NCBI RefSeq assembly: GCF_013393185.1
Contig: NZ_QJQX01000037.1
Coordinates: 124,001 to 188,000 of the forward strand
DNA from: Sphingobium lactosutens
Lineage (GTDB): Bacteria > Pseudomonadota > Alphaproteobacteria > Sphingomonadales > Sphingomonadaceae
Direction of reading: 5' to 3'
DNA: 64,000 nt
Shown: positions 33,745-42,287 of the stretch, one piece after another
How the letters are laid out: the number at the start of each line of letters is the position of its first letter
Numbering within the stretch: the stretch's first letter is position 1
Made by a program: the position numbers and the translations under genes
The notes under the pieces: generated by a model
What the model saw: the letters and a program-made list of their open reading frames with translations, nothing else
Told to the model about the DNA's origin: nothing
Databases searched by the model: none

Positions 33745-34257
33745 AGTTCCTCTTCTAGGGGCAGGCGCGGCTGGCTCCAAGTCCGGCGCCGGGTCACGGC
33801 TGGATCACAGCGCCGAAGTTCACACCGTTGCAGACCGCCGGAACCTAGCGATTTCAGGCGGTTTGCGCCAGGAAAGTGACTGCAACGCGCCGCGCACGCG
33901 ACGGGGACGCGCCATGTGGATCATGGCGACGCCCCGCCGACGCACCGGTCAGGTCACGGATGCGCTCCATCCGGGTCACGGTCGGGTCACTATTCTGGCG
34001 GCGGGGTCGGCAGGACGGGCGTGTGGGACGGAACGGCTCATTTGACAGGGTAGATCAGAGAAAATCCTACATTGATAGCAAGATGTTACGCGGCGGGCAG
34101 AAAGGCAGCGGGATGCCGGGTCAAGCCTGGCATGACGAAGAAGGGGAATGGCGGGAGGCGACCATTTTTTGTCACTCCGTTAAATCATCCGCGCCTCTGG
34201 AACCGGATGCTCATTCGTATGGCAAGTGGAGGGCTGAATGAAAAAATCGGGTGGTTA
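33745..34257. other. Gene-poor stretch upstream of recO
   Basis: About 510 bp with no credible gene. The left half is GC-rich and carries repeated GGGTCACGG-type words (near 33792, 33974 and 33983). TTGACA at 34042-34047 is followed by TCCTAC (17 bp spacing) or CTACAT (19 bp), a promoter-like pair with no gene behind it on the plus strand. From about 34100 it holds a family A repeat fragment and lower-GC sequence. A short non-coding RNA is possible but unproved. Confidence 0.4.
34111..34138. repeat. Partial family A palindrome
   Basis: GGATGCCGGG-TCAAG-CCTGGCATGACG repeats the TCAAG-loop hairpin and the GGCATGAC end of the element at 3741-3832, but lacks the other arms. It forms an 8-bp stem with one G-T pair. 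Confidence 0.7.
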
Positions 34258-34571
34258 GTTGCCCTTTGAAGCCGTTCGACGTTGCCGGAACCAAGAAACG
34301 GACAGGAAGATCGCAGCGAGTGAGCCAGTCACGAACGAACCGTAATAGAATGCTCTCCAATTAACGGCTAATCCCGTGAAAGCGGCTGCGCAATGTGCTC
34401 CACAGGAGGCATATAGGATGCGTTCGGCTATCTTCATTCCAACAGAATGACTGTGATATTCAACTTCTGCAATGGGGCGATTGAGGCCGACTGATTTTTA
34501 CCACGAGACGTCAGCTATAGCCGGTCATCTCTCCAAAAGCAGACAGCCTCCTAACCACCCTTCTTCGTCAT
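34132..34571. repeat. Split 21-bp inverted repeat bounding a low-GC segment
   Basis: The right arm at 34551-34571 is 21 bp. Its reverse complement is found on the left in two pieces: 14 bp at 34132-34145 (ATGACGAAGAAGGG) and 10 bp at 34249-34258 (GGGTGGTTAG), sharing GGG. Removing 34146-34251 would restore a perfect 21-bp arm. The bounded segment is low in GC and holds a 60-codon ORF but no transposase. Confidence 0.6.
34258..34437 (-). CDS. Small hypothetical membrane protein
   Basis: A 59-60-residue ORF with two hydrophobic segments (ASCGAHCAAAFTGLAV and FYYGSFVTGSLAAIFLSV) and a basic tail (RQRRTASKGN). I recognise no family. It lies inside a low-GC (about 47% in one line) segment bounded by inverted repeats. 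Its stop codon overlaps the left GGGTGGTTAG arm. It could be a real small membrane protein or a chance frame. Confidence 0.35.
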
Positions 34572-34627
34572 TCCCGCGCAGCCGGATCGACGGCACAAAA
34601 GAAGGCAGTCCTCCGACGACCGCCCCC

Positions 34628-36541
34628 TCACCCGTGGAAATAGTCGTAGACCTGCTGCGCCACGGCCTTCGACACGCCGGGCGCGCGTTGGAGGTCTTCG
34701 AGCGCGGCGTCGCGGACGGCGCGGGCGGTGCCGAAGTGCATCAGCAGCGCCTTCTTGCGGGCGGGGCCGATGCCGGGGACTTCGTCCAGCGAACTGACGG
34801 TGATCGCCTTGCTGCGCTTGGCGCGATGGGCGCCGATGGCGAAGCGATGCGCTTCGTCGCGCAGGCGCTGGAGGTAGAAAAGCACCGGATGGTTGAGCGG
34901 GAAGGTGATTTCGCGGCCGTCCATCAGGTGGAACACCTCCCGCCCCTCGCGGCCATGATGCGGCCCCTTGGCGACGCCGATCATGCAGACATCCTCTATC
35001 CCCATTTCCTCCAGCATGGTGCGGGCGGCCGATAGCTGCCCCTTGTCGCCGTCGATCAGGACGAGGTCGGGCCATTCGCCGCTGTCGCGATCGGGGTCTT
35101 CCTTCTGGGCGCGCCCGAATCGGCGTTCGAACATCTCGCGCATCATCGCGAAATCGTCGTTCGAGATTTCGGGGTTCTTCATGTTGAACTTGCGATAGGC
35201 GTTCTTGCGGAAGCCTTCCGGTCCCGCGACCACCATCGCACCCAAGGCGTGCGCGCCCTGGATATGGCTGTTGTCGTAGATCTCTATCCGGTCGGGGACG
35301 CCCTCCAGCCCGAAGGCCTCGACCATGTCGTCGAGGATGCGACCCTGGCTGGTCGTTTCGGCCAGCCGCCGGTCGAGCGCTTCCACTGCGTTGCGCTGCG
35401 CCTGTTTGATGAGGCGGGTGCGGTCGCCGCGCTGGGGCACCTCGATCCGCACCTTGCTGCCGATTCGTTCCGACAGGGCCAATGCCATGAGTTCGCATTC
35501 GGCCGGTTCACGATCGGTGAGGATCAGCTTGGGCGGCGGCACTTCCTCGTAAAATTGCGCCATGAAGCTTTCGAGCACCTCCTCCGTCGCGACGTCGGCG
35601 GTGTGGACCGGGAAGAAGCTGCGATGGCCCCAATTCTGGCCGCCGCGGATGAAGAAGGCCTGGATGCACATCGCTCCGCCCTTTTCCGCCAGCGCGAAGA
35701 TGTCGGCATCGCCCAACCCCTCGGCATTGATCGCCTGCGACCCCTGGATGAAGGTCAGCGCCTTCAACCGGTCGCGCAGCACGGCGGCCTGCTCGAAGTC
35801 GAGCGATTCCGCCGCCGCCTCCATGGCCGCGCCCAGTTTCTTCTGCACGGCGGTCGATTTGCCGCCGAGAAAATCCTGCGCGTCCTTGACCAGTTCGGCA
35901 TAGCCACCCTCATCGATGCGATCGACGCAGGGGGCCGAGCAGCGCTTGATCTGATAGAGCAGGCAGGGACGCGAGCGGTTGGAGAAGAAGCTGTCGGTGC
36001 AGCTGCGCAGCAGGAACAGCTTCTGCAGCGCGTTGATGGTGCGCGTCACCGATCCGGCGCTGGCGAAGGGACCGTAATAGCGCCCCTTATATTTGCGCGC
36101 GCCGCGATGCTTCTGGACGCGGGGGAAGGCATGATCGTCGCGCAGCAGGATGAAGGGAAAGCTTTTGTCGTCGCGGAGCAGGACATTGTAGGGCGGGCGG
36201 TAGCGCTTGATGAGTTGCGCCTCCAGCAGCAGCGCTTCCGCCTCGCTGTTGGTGGTGACGATCGTCATGCTGCGGGTCTGGGCGACCATGCGCTGGAGCC
36301 GTTTGGGCAGGCGGTCGACCTGGGTGTAATTGGCGACGCGGTTCCGGAGCGCGCGCGCCTTGCCGACATAGAGAACATCGCCGCGCGCATCGTGCATGCG
36401 ATAGACGCCGGGGCGGGTCGGCAGGGTCTTCAGCGTCGTGCGGATCGCCTCCACGCCCGTATCGATATCGGGCTGGCTGCCGGTGACGGTGTAGGTCGCC
36501 TTGTCTTCGTTGAAACGGTCGGGGGATTGCGGGCCGGACAT
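34628..36541 (-). CDS. uvrC: Excinuclease ABC subunit C
   Basis: A 637-residue nucleotide-excision-repair nuclease that makes both incisions with UvrB. The N-terminal GIY-YIG domain starts near residue 38 (RPGVYRMHDARGDVLYVGKARALRNRV split across the motif). A UvrB-interacting UVR motif lies near residue 215. The RNase-H-like half shows IEIYDNSHIQGAHALG and DLVLIDGDKGQL, and helix-hairpin-helix motifs close it (DEVPGIGPARKKALL). The N-terminal 35 residues before GIY-YIG are a variable extension. It stands alone. Confidence 0.96.
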   Translation of the reverse strand: MSGPQSPDRFNEDKATYTVTGSQPDIDTGVEAIRTTLKTLPTRPGVYRMHDARGDVLYVGKARALRNRVANYTQVDRLPKRLQRMVAQTRSMTIVTTNSEAEALLLEAQLIKRYRPPYNVLLRDDKSFPFILLRDDHAFPRVQKHRGARKYKGRYYGPFASAGSVTRTINALQKLFLLRSCTDSFFSNRSRPCLLYQIKRCSAPCVDRIDEGGYAELVKDAQDFLGGKSTAVQKKLGAAMEAAAESLDFEQAAVLRDRLKALTFIQGSQAINAEGLGDADIFALAEKGGAMCIQAFFIRGGQNWGHRSFFPVHTADVATEEVLESFMAQFYEEVPPPKLILTDREPAECELMALALSERIGSKVRIEVPQRGDRTRLIKQAQRNAVEALDRRLAETTSQGRILDDMVEAFGLEGVPDRIEIYDNSHIQGAHALGAMVVAGPEGFRKNAYRKFNMKNPEISNDDFAMMREMFERRFGRAQKEDPDRDSGEWPDLVLIDGDKGQLSAARTMLEEMGIEDVCMIGVAKGPHHGREGREVFHLMDGREITFPLNHPVLFYLQRLRDEAHRFAIGAHRAKRSKAITVSSLDEVPGIGPARKKALLMHFGTARAVRDAALEDLQRAPGVSKAVAQQVYDYFHG

Positions 36542-36620
36542 GGGGGCAGAGATAGCGCCCCCCGCTCCTTTCGCAATGGCCGGGCTTGATCGCGGCGATA
36601 TCCGGTTTATCTATACCGGA

Positions 36621-36638
36621 CCGTACAGAAAGATACGG
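36621..36638. promoter_or_regulatory. Dyad upstream of the alcohol dehydrogenase gene
   Basis: CCGTA (36621-36625) and TACGG (36634-36638) form a 5-bp dyad with an 8-nt spacer in the 159-bp gap between the divergent uvrC and alcohol dehydrogenase genes. It may be an operator for a TetR- or LysR-type regulator; none is adjacent. Confidence 0.25.
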
Positions 36639-36700
36639 CCTCTCCCTATCCTTGTTCGCCAGCCCCCTGGCGACCCCATCAGCATCAAAGGGACCACCCA

Positions 36701-37753
36701 ATGAGCGTAAGAGCCTATGGCGCGCATGCCGCCGACAAACCGCTGGAATCCATCGATATCGAACGACGCGCGGTCGGCGCGCACGATGTGCAGATCGCCA
36801 TCGCCTATTGCGGCGTGTGTCATTCGGACCTCCATCAGGTCCGCTCCGAATGGGACGGCACCCGATATCCCTGCGTCCCCGGCCATGAGATTGTCGGCCA
36901 TGTCACGGCGGTCGGCGGCGACGTGACTAAGTTCAAGGTCGGTGACACGGTCGGCGTCGGCTGTCTGGTCGACAGCTGCCAGCATTGTTCGGCCTGCGAC
37001 GAGGGGCTGGAGCAATTTTGCGAAAATGGCTTTACCGGCACCTATAATGGCCGGACGGCCGACGCCCCCGGCCATACGCTGGGCGGCTATTCGCAGAGCA
37101 TCGTCGTCAAGGACGATTTCGTGCTGAAGATCAGCCATGCGCCTGAGCAGCTTGCCGCCGTGGCGCCGCTGCTCTGCGCCGGCATCACCACCTGGTCGCC
37201 GCTGCGTCACTGGAAGGCCGGGCCGGGGCAGAAGGTCGGCATCGTCGGCATCGGCGGGCTTGGCCATATGGGCATCAAGCTGGCCCATGCCCTGGGCGCA
37301 CATGTCGTCGCCTTCACCACGTCCGATGCCAAGCGTCAGGACGCGCTCGACCTGGGTGCGGACGAAGTGGTGGTGTCGCGCAACGCCGAGGAAATGGCTG
37401 CGCATGCGAACAGCTTCGACTTCATCCTGAACACGGTCGCGGCCAGCCACGACCTTGACGCCTTCACGACGCTGCTGAAGCGGGACGGGACGCTGACGCT
37501 GGTGGGCGTGCCGGAACATGCGCACCCCTCGCCCAATGTCGCAGCGCTGATCTTCAAGCGCCGGGCGATCGCCGGATCGCTGATCGGCGGCATTGCCGAG
37601 ACGCAGGAAATGCTCGATTTCTGTGCCGACAAGGGCATCACTGCCGAGATCGAGATGATCGCGATCCAGGAGATCGACGCCGCCTATGAGCGGATGCTGA
37701 AGAGCGACGTGAAATATCGCTTCGTGATCGACAACGCCACGCTGGCGGCGTGA
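36701..37753 (+). CDS. Zinc-dependent NAD(P) alcohol dehydrogenase, YahK/CAD type
   Basis: A 350-residue medium-chain dehydrogenase of the cinnamyl-alcohol dehydrogenase group. Catalytic zinc ligands are C40 (CGVCHSDLH) and H62 with E63 (PGHEIVGHV). The structural zinc site is C93, C96, C99 and C107. The cofactor motif is GIGGLGHMGIKLAHALG; YahK-type enzymes use NADPH to reduce a broad range of aldehydes. It is a single gene, divergent from uvrC, ended by a strong terminator. The natural aldehyde is unknown. Confidence 0.9.
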   Translation: MSVRAYGAHAADKPLESIDIERRAVGAHDVQIAIAYCGVCHSDLHQVRSEWDGTRYPCVPGHEIVGHVTAVGGDVTKFKVGDTVGVGCLVDSCQHCSACDEGLEQFCENGFTGTYNGRTADAPGHTLGGYSQSIVVKDDFVLKISHAPEQLAAVAPLLCAGITTWSPLRHWKAGPGQKVGIVGIGGLGHMGIKLAHALGAHVVAFTTSDAKRQDALDLGADEVVVSRNAEEMAAHANSFDFILNTVAASHDLDAFTTLLKRDGTLTLVGVPEHAHPSPNVAALIFKRRAIAGSLIGGIAETQEMLDFCADKGITAEIEMIAIQEIDAAYERMLKSDVKYRFVIDNATLAA

Positions 37754-37760
37754 ATGCAGG

Positions 37761-37794
37761 AAAACGGGCGGCTCCTGAACGGGGCGCCCGTTTT
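37761..37794. terminator. Bidirectional intrinsic terminator
   Basis: AAAACGGGCG (37761-37770) pairs with CGCCCGTTTT (37785-37794). It lies between the convergent alcohol dehydrogenase and YnfA-like genes and has A and T runs on both sides, so it serves both. Confidence 0.88.
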
Positions 37795-37795
37795 C

Positions 37796-38125
37796 CTACC
37801 CGTTGCGGTGCGGGCCGAAGAAGATCACCGCTGCGCCGACGAGCGAGAGGGTCACGCCGGCCATGTCCCAGCGATCGGGCCGGACCCCCTCGACCAGCCA
37901 GAGCCACATCAGCGCGGACAGGATGTAGATGCCGCCATAGGCCGCATAGGCGCGGCCCGCCTGCGACGTGTCCACCAACGTCAGCAGCCAGGCGAACAGG
38001 ATCAGCGACGCGCAGCCGGGCAGCAGCCACAGCGCGGATTGCCCCGACCGCAGCCAGGCCCAGAAAGCGAAGCATCCGGCGATTTCCGCAACGGCAGCGC
38101 AGAGATAGATGAGAGCGGACAACAT
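37796..38125 (-). CDS. YnfA/UPF0060 membrane protein
   Basis: A 109-residue protein with four hydrophobic helices. The conserved start [17 protein letters not shown] and [22 protein letters not shown] identify the YnfA (UPF0060) family, distant relatives of SMR transporters. Export of quaternary compounds has been suggested for YnfA, but the physiological role is unclear. It is 43 nt from the DUF2794 gene on the same strand. Confidence 0.87.
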   Translation of the reverse strand: MLSALIYLCAAVAEIAGCFAFWAWLRSGQSALWLLPGCASLILFAWLLTLVDTSQAGRAYAAYGGIYILSALMWLWLVEGVRPDRWDMAGVTLSLVGAAVIFFGPHRNG

Positions 38126-38168
38126 GGTCCGGCTGTATCAAGCCGATATGACCCTGTCCAAGGCGGGG

Positions 38169-38507
38169 TCAGTCCTCCACGAGGCGCAGCAGCTTGCGCT
38201 CGACCGGGGCCAGCACATTCTGCAGATCCTGCCCGCGCTTGAGGATATGGCCGCCTTCCCCCACCAGCGCCCACATGCCCTGCCGATGGCGCAGCGCGGG
38301 GCGTTTTTCGATGCGATATTCGGGCCGCTCGGCGGAGCGGCGGAAGGCGCTGAAGATCGCGGCATCCCGCCCCATGTCCATGGCATAGTCGCGCCAGTGG
38401 CCAGCCGACACCATCCGGCCGTAGAGATCCATGATCCGCTGCAATTCCAGTCGGTCGAAGCCCACCTGTCCGGGCGAAACCGCAGGGAACGGCGTTATAT
38501 TGGTCAT
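38169..38507 (-). CDS. DUF2794 protein
   Basis: A 112-residue protein typical of alphaproteobacteria. The segment GFDRLELQRIMDLYGRMVSAGHWRDYAMD and the middle RPEYRIEKRP are characteristic of DUF2794. Function is unknown. Its ATG overlaps the cysE stop by 1 nt, so it is translationally coupled with serine acetyltransferase, an association worth noting for cysteine synthesis. Confidence 0.85.
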   Translation of the reverse strand: MTNITPFPAVSPGQVGFDRLELQRIMDLYGRMVSAGHWRDYAMDMGRDAAIFSAFRRSAERPEYRIEKRPALRHRQGMWALVGEGGHILKRGQDLQNVLAPVERKLLRLVED

Positions 38508-39220
38508 CAGGCCCGGCCGCGCTCCTTGAACAGCGCAGCTTGATCGACGAGGTCAGGCTTGCCCTGCTCCGCCATCAGTTCGGCAAGACGCTTCTGCAAT
38601 TGCTCGACCTCGCACTGAAGCATTTCCAGCTTCTGCTTTTCCGGATCGAAACAATCCGTGCAGGGCGTCCCATAAGGCACGAATTCGCGCTGATAGGCGG
38701 TGACGTCCACCAGCATCTGCCGCGCCGGGATGCCCACCATCGTCGCCCCTTCGGGCACGTCCTTGGTCACGACCGCATTGGCGCCGACCCGCGCCCGCGC
38801 ACCGACCTGGACCGGTCCCAGAACCTGCGCGCCGGACCCGACGATCACGCCGTCGCCGAGAGTCGGGTGCCGCTTGCCGGCGATGCCGTTGGCCGGATCG
38901 GTCCCGCCCAGCGTCACATTCTGGTAGAGGGTGACGTCATCGCCGATCTCGGCGGTTTCCCCGATCACGGTGAAGCCATGGTCGATGAAGAAACGCCTGC
39001 CGATCGTCGCGCCGGGATGGATGTCATTACCGGTCAGAAAGCGCGACAAATGATTCACCGCCCGCGCGAGAAAGAACAGGCGGGCGCCATACAGGCGATG
39101 CGCCACACGGTGGAAAGCCAGCGACCAGACGCCGGGATAGAGCAGGATTTCGGCGCGGGATCGGGGCGCGGGGTCGCGTGCCTTCACCGAATCGAGATAA
39201 GCAACAAGATTGCCCAGCAT
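38507..39220 (-). CDS. cysE: Serine O-acetyltransferase
   Basis: A 237-residue hexapeptide-repeat acetyltransferase of the EpsC/CysE type, making O-acetylserine for cysteine synthesis. The left-handed helix starts with [16 protein letters not shown] and continues through [20 protein letters not shown] and [23 protein letters not shown]-terminal coiled tail ([23 protein letters not shown]) is present. The ATG at 39220 ([10 protein letters not shown]) is used; 49 upstream residues are probably not translated. It heads a cysE-DUF2794 pair and is divergent from a TauE-like exporter. Confidence 0.9.
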   Translation of the reverse strand: MLGNLVAYLDSVKARDPAPRSRAEILLYPGVWSLAFHRVAHRLYGARLFFLARAVNHLSRFLTGNDIHPGATIGRRFFIDHGFTVIGETAEIGDDVTLYQNVTLGGTDPANGIAGKRHPTLGDGVIVGSGAQVLGPVQVGARARVGANAVVTKDVPEGATMVGIPARQMLVDVTAYQREFVPYGTPCTDCFDPEKQKLEMLQCEVEQLQKRLAELMAEQGKPDLVDQAALFKERGRA

Positions 39221-39325
39221 GCCCGCGTCCCTGAATATTCTTTCCTGACGCAGTCCTACATAATGCCATGGCTGGATTTTTTCCAGACCGGCAGGAATAT
39301 CCGCTTTTCCGCCAGAAAGGGAATC

Positions 39326-39355
39326 TTGCTTTGCAATCCGACATATGCCTATCAC
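39326..39355 (+). promoter_or_regulatory. Weak candidate promoter for the TauE-like gene
   Basis: TTGCTT (39326-39331) and TATCAC (39350-39355) are 18 bp apart, 31 nt before the ATG, which has AAAGGA in front. The match is modest. Confidence 0.25.
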
Positions 39356-39386
39356 TGAGGTAGACAATCAAACCAAAGGACAACGG

Positions 39387-40160
39387 ATGATTGACGCCTT
39401 CATCGCCAATTTCGGCGACATTCTGCCCTTCATCCTGATCGGTTTCGGCGCCCAGATGATCGACGGTGCGCTCGGGATGGCCTATGGCGTCATTTCCAGT
39501 ACCCTGTTGCTCGCCCTGGGGGTGCCGCCAAGCCGCGCTTCGGCCAGCGTCCATGCGGCCGAAACCTTCACCACCGGCGTATCGGCCATCAGCCATATTC
39601 TCCATCGCAATGTCGATTGGACATTGTTCGCCAGGCTCATCATTCCGGGCGTGATCGGCGGCGTGGCCGGCGCCTATCTTCTGTCGAACATCGACGGCGC
39701 GGTCGTGAAGCCCTTCGTCCAGGCCTATCTCGCCGCGATCGGCGTCTATCTCATCTGGCGCGGCTTCCATCTGCCGCCCAAGCCGCGCGACCCGAAATGG
39801 GTGACGCCGCTGGGCCTGTTCGGCGGCTTCATGGATGCCAGCGGCGGCGGCGGCTGGGGACCGATCGTCACGTCGAACCTGCTGTTGCAGGGGGCCAGCC
39901 CGCGCCACACGATCGGCACGGTCAACACGGTCGAGTTCATTCTCACCCTGTCGATCAGCCTGACCTTCCTCATCCATCTGGGTTGGGAGACGTTCACCAC
40001 CTACACGGTCGGACTGCTGATCGGCGGCGTCGTGGCCGCGCCGTTCGGCGCCATGCTGGCCCGCCATGTCGCGCCCCGCCTGCTCTTCTCGGCCGTGGGC
40101 GTCATCCTGACCCTGACGTCGATGTTCGGCGTGGCCAAATGGCTTGGATATATTGGCTGA
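39387..40160 (+). CDS. TauE/SafE-family membrane exporter
   Basis: A 257-residue inner-membrane protein with about eight helices. The two half-repeats with GFGAQMIDGALGMAYGVISS (first) and GGFMDASGGGGWGPIVTSNLL (second) are the family hallmarks. Relatives export sulfite, sulfoacetate or other organosulfur anions. Its position between cysE and oxyR hints at sulfur or redox stress, without naming the cargo. AAAGGA lies 6 nt before the ATG at 39387. Confidence 0.85.
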   Translation: MIDAFIANFGDILPFILIGFGAQMIDGALGMAYGVISSTLLLALGVPPSRASASVHAAETFTTGVSAISHILHRNVDWTLFARLIIPGVIGGVAGAYLLSNIDGAVVKPFVQAYLAAIGVYLIWRGFHLPPKPRDPKWVTPLGLFGGFMDASGGGGWGPIVTSNLLLQGASPRHTIGTVNTVEFILTLSISLTFLIHLGWETFTTYTVGLLIGGVVAAPFGAMLARHVAPRLLFSAVGVILTLTSMFGVAKWLGYIG

Positions 40161-40199
40161 ACCGCTTATATTCGGCTTTCTGATCGAGGAAGCCGATAA

Positions 40200-41129
40200 A
40201 TGTCCAGTTACCTGCCTACCCTGAAACAGCTGCAATATCTGGTTGCGCTCAAGGAGCAGGGCCATTTCGGCAAGGCGGCCGAAAGCTGTTTCGTGACCCA
40301 GTCGACGCTGTCGGCGGGCATCCGCGAACTGGAATCGCTGATTGGCGTCACGCTGGTGGAGCGCACCCGCCGCGTGGTGCGCTTCACGGCGCTGGGCGAC
40401 CGGATCGTGGAGAAGGCGCACCGCGTCCTGCGCGAGGCGGAGGAACTGGCGGCGATCGCCGAAGCCTCAGGCAAACCGCTCACCGGCGAATTGCGCATGA
40501 GCGTGATCCCGACCATCGCCCCCTTCCTGCTGCCCCGCCTGCTGCCCCGGCTGCGGGCCGAGCGACCGGAGCTGAAGCTCTATCTGCGCGAAGAAACCAG
40601 CCAGGCCGCGATCGAATCGCTGCGCCACGGCAATGTCGATTGCGTGCTGCTGGCGCTGCCCTTTCCCATGGGCGAACTGGACAGCGAGATATTGTTCCAG
40701 GACCGCCTCTATGTCGCCTTCCCGAAGGATGAGCCGACCAATCCGCCCGAATGGATCAAGCCCGGCATGATCGACGAGAGCAAGCTGTTGCTGCTGGAGG
40801 ACGGCCATTGCCTGAAGGACCATGCGCTGGCCGCGTGCAACCGGCCGGACCTGCGCGCCAATGCGACGATGATGGGGACGTCGCTCCACACGTTGATCCA
40901 GATGGTCGACAATGGGCTGGGCGTGACGATGATACCGGAAATGGCGATTGCGGGCGGCATATTGGAGCATACCAAGATCACCGCGCGACCGCTGGAATCC
41001 GAACGCTCGTCCCGCGACATCGCGCTGGTGTGGCGCAAGAACAGCCCGCGCGAGAAGGAATTCCACATGCTCGCGGAAATCTTGCGGGATGCGGCGGAGA
41101 TCAGTTGCCGATTGCCGGAAGCCGCCTGA
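40200..41129 (+). CDS. oxyR: Hydrogen-peroxide sensor OxyR
   Basis: A 309-residue LysR regulator. The N-terminal HTH is LKQLQYLVALKEQGHFGKAAESCFV. The redox pair is C204 and C213 in EDGHCLKDHALAAC, with the same 9-residue spacing as C199 and C208 of E. coli OxyR. These form the disulfide that switches the protein on. It lies 39 nt after the TauE-like gene and may share its transcript. No catalase or ahpC gene is adjacent. Confidence 0.92.
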   Translation: MSSYLPTLKQLQYLVALKEQGHFGKAAESCFVTQSTLSAGIRELESLIGVTLVERTRRVVRFTALGDRIVEKAHRVLREAEELAAIAEASGKPLTGELRMSVIPTIAPFLLPRLLPRLRAERPELKLYLREETSQAAIESLRHGNVDCVLLALPFPMGELDSEILFQDRLYVAFPKDEPTNPPEWIKPGMIDESKLLLLEDGHCLKDHALAACNRPDLRANATMMGTSLHTLIQMVDNGLGVTMIPEMAIAGGILEHTKITARPLESERSSRDIALVWRKNSPREKEFHMLAEILRDAAEISCRLPEAA

Positions 41130-41186
41130 CTACGGAACCGCCGCAGCGATCCCGATCCGTTTCATTGCGCAGCGGCGATCCGACCG

Positions 41187-42287
41187 TCAGTTCCCGTAGG
41201 TTGCTTGTCCGATCGACATGAGTTGCTGTTTACGCTGCTCCATTTCCTGGTCGGGGGAAACTTGATCGCAGATGGCGCGCAGAACTTGCGTGACGAACCC
41301 GGCCGTGGATTGCAGATCGCCCAGATGCACATGTGGCTCCATGTTGAAATGGCGCAGGATGGAGCTCATTGACGCCTGATCGTTGATGATGATGCTATCC
41401 CAGCTCGACGCCTGGCGATAATCATCCATGCTGTATAAATCGGTGTAAATTCCGCGCCATGCACGCACGGCATTCTGAGCCAGCGCCGATGACAAATCTA
41501 TGGCGAAAGCGCCATTGTTGATGTTCCACCAATCATATCGCGGATCATCTTTCTGATAGACGGAATGCAGCGCCATGATTTTCCCATCGTCGCGCAACGA
41601 TGCAAGATAGGAGCGGATCGGGAAATCGGGGCGGGAGAAAATCGCATCCGCATCGACATAGACGACCCAACCGGAAAAGCCCTCATCGATCAGGTCGTTA
41701 AGCATGTAGATGCGATTATACATCGCGTGGTGGGGAAAGGCGCCGCGCTTCACACCCACATAGCTTTGGTAGCCCAGCCCATGGATATCCGCATATTTTC
41801 TGTTGAATTGCGATGAAATGGCCAAAAGACCACTATATCGTTCGGCATCGGCGGTCTGGACGACCATGATCTCGCCGCTGGCACCCTTATCGTTGATCGT
41901 GCTGAATTTCTCGATCGCACATTTCAGATAGGACGATATCATCCTGTCCTGTACTTGCTGGTTGATCGTGCATGCCCACTCAGCGCTTTGCATCACGTCA
42001 TGACGCAGCTGGCGGATATTCCGCTCAAAGGCAGCGCCATTCTGAACCACCGCTTCATTTTCGGGATTGCGGCCAAGCAGATACATATAGGCGAAACGCA
42101 CGGCCGTTTCGTCGACGCGAGAATCTAAACTATGCACGGATCCATCCTGATTAGCCCGGCGGCCACTGCCGCTCCGGACTCTGCCATTGCCCCAACGGGA
42201 CCGGCTTAATGGTGCTCCCACCCGCTGTAAAGCAGGCGCAAATATCCGCCTGACGATCAGTCGCTTAATCCGCCCGCCAAGACTCAC
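41187..42287 (-). CDS. Putative glycosyltransferase with N-terminal DUF4214-like segment
   Basis: A 366-residue protein unlike its neighbours. After a basic Arg/Ser-rich stretch of ~50 residues comes RFAYMYLLGRNPENEAVVQ and IRQLRHDVMQSAEW, which resemble the short DUF4214 repeat. Residues ~140-330 look like a GT-A glycosyltransferase, with the metal-binding YVDADAIFSRPDFP and WWNINNGAFAIDL (similar to GT34-like enzymes). A line sampled inside has about 45% GC against about 65% around it, suggesting recent transfer. It starts with GTG overlapping the moaE stop (GTGA); AGGG is 6 nt upstream. The true start could be later. Acceptor unknown. Confidence 0.6.
   Translation of the reverse strand: MSLGGRIKRLIVRRIFAPALQRVGAPLSRSRWGNGRVRSGSGRRANQDGSVHSLDSRVDETAVRFAYMYLLGRNPENEAVVQNGAAFERNIRQLRHDVMQSAEWACTINQQVQDRMISSYLKCAIEKFSTINDKGASGEIMVVQTADAERYSGLLAISSQFNRKYADIHGLGYQSYVGVKRGAFPHHAMYNRIYMLNDLIDEGFSGWVVYVDADAIFSRPDFPIRSYLASLRDDGKIMALHSVYQKDDPRYDWWNINNGAFAIDLSSALAQNAVRAWRGIYTDLYSMDDYRQASSWDSIIINDQASMSSILRHFNMEPHVHLGDLQSTAGFVTQVLRAICDQVSPDQEMEQRKQQLMSIGQATYGN

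Noticed and set aside
33719..34045. Plus-strand frame of 108 codons in the recO upstream gap
   Set aside because: It begins antisense to recO, has no ribosome binding site and no family-like segment.
38136..38168. TGACCC/GGGTCA dyad between YnfA-like and DUF2794 genes as a terminator
   Set aside because: The stem is short with a 10-nt loop and no U tract on the minus strand.
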